Source: Acetobacter okinawensis JCM 25146
GTDB taxonomy: Bacteria; Pseudomonadota; Alphaproteobacteria; Acetobacterales; Acetobacteraceae
Length of the DNA stretch: 40,061 nt
Reading direction: 5' to 3'
NCBI RefSeq assembly: GCF_000613865.1
Contig: NZ_BAJU01000024.1
Span: 1 to 40,061, forward strand
Shown here: piece after piece, positions 37,916-40,061 of the stretch
How positions within the stretch are numbered: position 1 is the first letter of the stretch
How the letters are laid out: each line of letters starts with the position of its first letter
Notes under the pieces: model-generated
Seen by the model: the letters and a program-made list of their open reading frames with translations, nothing else
What the model was told of the DNA's origin: nothing
Database searches by the model: none
Made by a program: the position numbers and the translations under genes

Positions 37916-37963
37916 ACACACAGCAAAAAAGAAAACAGGACAATGGAGATAAGGGACGCCAGC

Positions 37964-39277
37964 ATGAATACGGAGGAAGACAGTCGGCAGCATATGGCCA
38001 CGGCGGAGACACGCGCACCCCAGCAGGATGCGCCATCGCCATGCTCCATGCACGATCTGGCGCACAAGGCCAGACTAGCTGCCCGCACGCTGGCGCAGAG
38101 TTCCTCCTCCGAGCGTGACAAGGCCCTGTGGGCGGCAGCCAGTGCGCTGCGCGAATCCGCCCCGGCCATTTTGCAGGCCAATGCGCTCGACCTTGCCGCT
38201 TCCACCGCAAACGATGCGTTCCGTGACCGGCTGACCCTCACCCCCGAGCGGGTGGAGGCCATGGCCCGTGGGCTGGAAGACATTGCCGACCTGCCCGACC
38301 CCGTAGGGCAGGTGCTGGAGGAGTGGTCGCGCCCCAATGGGCTGCGTATTCGCAAGGTGGCCACGGCTGTTGGCGTTATTGGCGTTATTTATGAGAGCAG
38401 GCCCAATGTGGGGGCGGATGCTGCGGGACTGTGCATCAAATCCGGCAATGCCGTGCTGCTGCGTGGTGGCTCGGAAAGCCTGCATAGCGCGCGCGCCATC
38501 CATGCCGCCATGCAGACCGGCCTGCGTAACGCTGGCCTGCCTGAGGATGCGGTGCAGATTGCCCCCGATGCAGACCGCAAACATGTGGCGGATATGCTGA
38601 CCGCATCTGGCCTTGTGGACCTGATTATCCCCCGTGGAGGCCGCTCCCTTGTCGAGCGCGTGCAGCGCGAGGCCCGCGTGCCTGTGCTCGCCCATGCGGA
38701 GGGGCTGTGCCACACCTATGTGCACTCCGCTGCCGACCATGCCATGGCGCGGCGGATTGTGCTCAACGCCAAAATGCGGCGTGTGGGTATTTGCGGCGCA
38801 ACCGAAACCCTGCTGATTGATGCGGCCATTGCCTCCGTGCTGCTGCCCCAGATTGTGGCAGACTTGGCCGAGCAGGGCTGCACCTTCCGTGCCGATGCCG
38901 CTGCCCGCCAGATCATGCCCGATCTGCCGGTGGGAACACAAAAGGACTTTGCCACCGAGTGGCTGGATGCGGTGCTGAACGTGGCCGTGGTGGACGGGGT
39001 GGACGAAGCCCTTGACCACATTGCCCGCTTTGGCTCCTCCCATACCGAGGCCATTGTTACGGCGGATGAGGCCGTGGCCATTCGCTTCATGAATGGTGTG
39101 AGCAGTGCTGTGGTCATGTGGAATGCCTCCACCCAGTTCTGTGATGGTGGCGAGTTTGGCTTCGGGGCCGAAATTGGCATTGCCACTGGGCGCTTCCATG
39201 CCCGTGGGCCGGTGGGTGTGGAACAGCTGACCACCTTCCGGTACGAGGTCATTGGTAGCGGGCAGGTTCGCCCCTGA
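37964..39277 (+). CDS. proA: Gamma-glutamyl phosphate reductase
   Basis: The 437-residue protein starts at ATG 37964 (MNTEEDSRQH) with AAGGGA upstream; a start at 37943 is possible. It is an aldehyde dehydrogenase-fold enzyme that reduces glutamyl-5-phosphate to the semialdehyde with NADPH in proline synthesis. Blocks are VGVIGVIYESRPNVGADAAG (cofactor domain), GNAVLLRGGSESLHSARAIH, and RRVGICGATETLLID with the catalytic cysteine (usual form is CNA). MWNASTQFCDGGEFGFGAEI is near the end. No proB is adjacent here; nadD follows after 2 bases, as in many proteobacterial proA-nadD-rsfS operons. Confidence 0.95.
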   Translation: MNTEEDSRQHMATAETRAPQQDAPSPCSMHDLAHKARLAARTLAQSSSSERDKALWAAASALRESAPAILQANALDLAASTANDAFRDRLTLTPERVEAMARGLEDIADLPDPVGQVLEEWSRPNGLRIRKVATAVGVIGVIYESRPNVGADAAGLCIKSGNAVLLRGGSESLHSARAIHAAMQTGLRNAGLPEDAVQIAPDADRKHVADMLTASGLVDLIIPRGGRSLVERVQREARVPVLAHAEGLCHTYVHSAADHAMARRIVLNAKMRRVGICGATETLLIDAAIASVLLPQIVADLAEQGCTFRADAAARQIMPDLPVGTQKDFATEWLDAVLNVAVVDGVDEALDHIARFGSSHTEAIVTADEAVAIRFMNGVSSAVVMWNASTQFCDGGEFGFGAEIGIATGRFHARGPVGVEQLTTFRYEVIGSGQVRP

Positions 39278-39279
39278 GC

Positions 39280-39978
39280 GTGCAGCACACCCGTCTGCGG
39301 GGCCTGCCTGCCAGCGCTGCTCCTACGGGGGTGGCAAGGTCCGGTGGGCAGCCGGTGCCAACATGGGGGGATGGGCGGCACAGCCGTATTGGTCTTTTGG
39401 GTGGGTCGTTCAACCCCGCCCACAGGTGGCATCAGGCCATTGCGCGGCGGGCTTTGCTGGAGCTGCGGCTTGATCAGGTGTGGCTTCTGGTCTCTCCGGG
39501 CAATCCGCTCAAGGCAGGGCGGGAGATGGCGTCTTTTGCCACCCGTCTGGCCACGGCGCGCAGTCTGGCCGATGGCCGCAAGGTGGTCGCGACCGATCTG
39601 GAGGCCCGACTCGGCACGCGCTACACCGTGGACACACTGGCCCGGCTCAAGGCCCGCTTCCCCCATGTGCGCTTTGTATGGCTGATGGGGGCGGACGGTC
39701 TGGTCACCCTGCCACGGTGGAAGCACTGGCACCAGCTTGTGCGGCAGGTGCCTTTGGCGGTTTTCCCCCGTCCGGGGCAGAATGTGCGGGCTTTGGGCGG
39801 GTTGGCGGCGCATTATCTGGCCCGCTGGCGCGTGCCTGCACGGCAGGCAGCAGGGCTTGCCACACTTTCTCCCCCAGCTTGGGCTTTCCTTCCGGGGGTA
39901 CAAAACAGTATATCTGCAACAGCCATTCGTCAGCGGGGCGGGTTTGACGCCACCACGGATCAGCCATCACCCCCATAA
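39280..39978 (+). CDS. nadD: Nicotinate-nucleotide adenylyltransferase
   Basis: Up to 232 residues from GTG 39280, which is 2 bases after proA. Later in-frame GTG codons are possible starts, since the first ~35 residues are not conserved. The nucleotidyltransferase motif is GLLGGSFNPAHRWHQAIARR; the usual HxGH reads HRWH here. VRFVWLMGADGLVTLPRWKH matches the family's 'MGaDn...f..W..w' block, and NSISATAIRQRGG the ISSTxIR signature. It joins ATP and nicotinate mononucleotide to deamido-NAD. Operon position after proA supports the call. Confidence 0.9.
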   Translation: MQHTRLRGLPASAAPTGVARSGGQPVPTWGDGRHSRIGLLGGSFNPAHRWHQAIARRALLELRLDQVWLLVSPGNPLKAGREMASFATRLATARSLADGRKVVATDLEARLGTRYTVDTLARLKARFPHVRFVWLMGADGLVTLPRWKHWHQLVRQVPLAVFPRPGQNVRALGGLAAHYLARWRVPARQAAGLATLSPPAWAFLPGVQNSISATAIRQRGGFDATTDQPSPP

Positions 39979-40003
39979 AGCATTCAGTTTCAGGAGAACG
40001 GTC

Positions 40004-40061
40004 ATAACAACCAAGCCACCCGCCGAGACGCCGGCACGCGCCCGCCCCGCCACTGCACGTG
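40004..40061 (+). CDS. Possible 5' end of rsfS (ribosomal silencing factor), truncated by window edge
   Basis: AGGAGA (39992-39997) is a good SD, and a frame beginning ITTKPPAETPARARPATA is open from here to the window end. No ATG or GTG lies at the right distance; the codon at 40004 is ATA. In proteobacteria nadD is often followed by rsfS, so position is the main evidence. Start codon unusual, possibly an error for ATG. Too short to identify from sequence. Confidence 0.3.
   Translation, partial: MTTKPPAETPARARPATAR

Noticed and set aside
36566..39903. Long minus-strand open frames opposite ychF, proA and nadD
   Set aside because: Shadows of well-supported plus-strand housekeeping genes; their translations show no domain.
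1..40061. CRISPR arrays, tRNA/rRNA genes, intact insertion sequences or prophage
   Set aside because: No regularly spaced repeats, no cloverleaf or rRNA motifs, and no transposase, integrase or phage proteins were recognised on either strand by eye.

Overview
The window looks like a chromosomal segment of an acetic acid bacterium (Acetobacteraceae, Alphaproteobacteria). This rests on moderately high GC, Acetobacteraceae-like protein sequences, an EipB-family envelope protein, a two-domain L25, an AspRS of the non-discriminating type, and a 2-methylcitrate locus under an XRE/ScfR-type regulator. The genus is inference. No tRNA, rRNA, CRISPR array or intact insertion sequence was seen.

Layout. 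(1) 1-5335: the 3' end of a siderophore-interacting (SIP) flavoreductase, then three minus-strand signalling genes: a soluble globin-like chemotaxis receptor, a stand-alone HD-GYP phosphodiesterase, and a DosC-type globin-coupled diguanylate cyclase with its proximal histidine, GGEEF and I-site. (2) 5600-6346: piuC (Fe(II) dioxygenase) behind a good Fur box. (3) 6372-12186, minus strand: a small membrane protein and a complete surface-signalling locus in the order FecI-like sigma, FecR-like anti-sigma, STN-type TonB receptor, and an AppA-like phytase/acid phosphatase overlapping the receptor stop by ATGA. (4) 12697-16377: a YfdX-family periplasmic protein with a terminator; then a promoter overlapped by a Fur box, about 190 nt of hairpin-rich sequence and an intrinsic terminator (a candidate iron-regulated sRNA); then a second Fur-like site and a siderophore receptor. 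(5) 16429-25159: a divergent ScfR/RamB-like regulator and prpD-prpC-prpB-prpE (2-methylcitrate pathway for propionate), followed by an MFS transporter. (6) 25176-31305: a secreted protein of unknown function, a sugar O-acetyltransferase, a DUF1643 protein, an M29 aminopeptidase and two unrecognised genes. (7) 31328-40061: housekeeping genes eipB, aspS and ltaE (minus strand), then rplY, pth, ychF, proA, nadD and possibly the start of rsfS (plus strand).

How the parts fit. Iron handling recurs: SIP reductase, PiuC, the siderophore receptor, three Fur-like sites and the sRNA candidate. The FecIR-receptor-phytase locus suggests induced capture of a phosphorylated or metal-chelating ligand. The first 5 kb looks like an oxygen/c-di-GMP module. 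The prp block detoxifies or uses propionate.

Caution. Ten genes carry eleven single-base frameshifts, ten of which are repaired by adding one base, usually G or C beside a G/C run. That bias is more like base-calling error than decay, so those genes may be intact in the organism. I label the recognised ones as pseudogenes because the sequence as given does not encode them in one frame.
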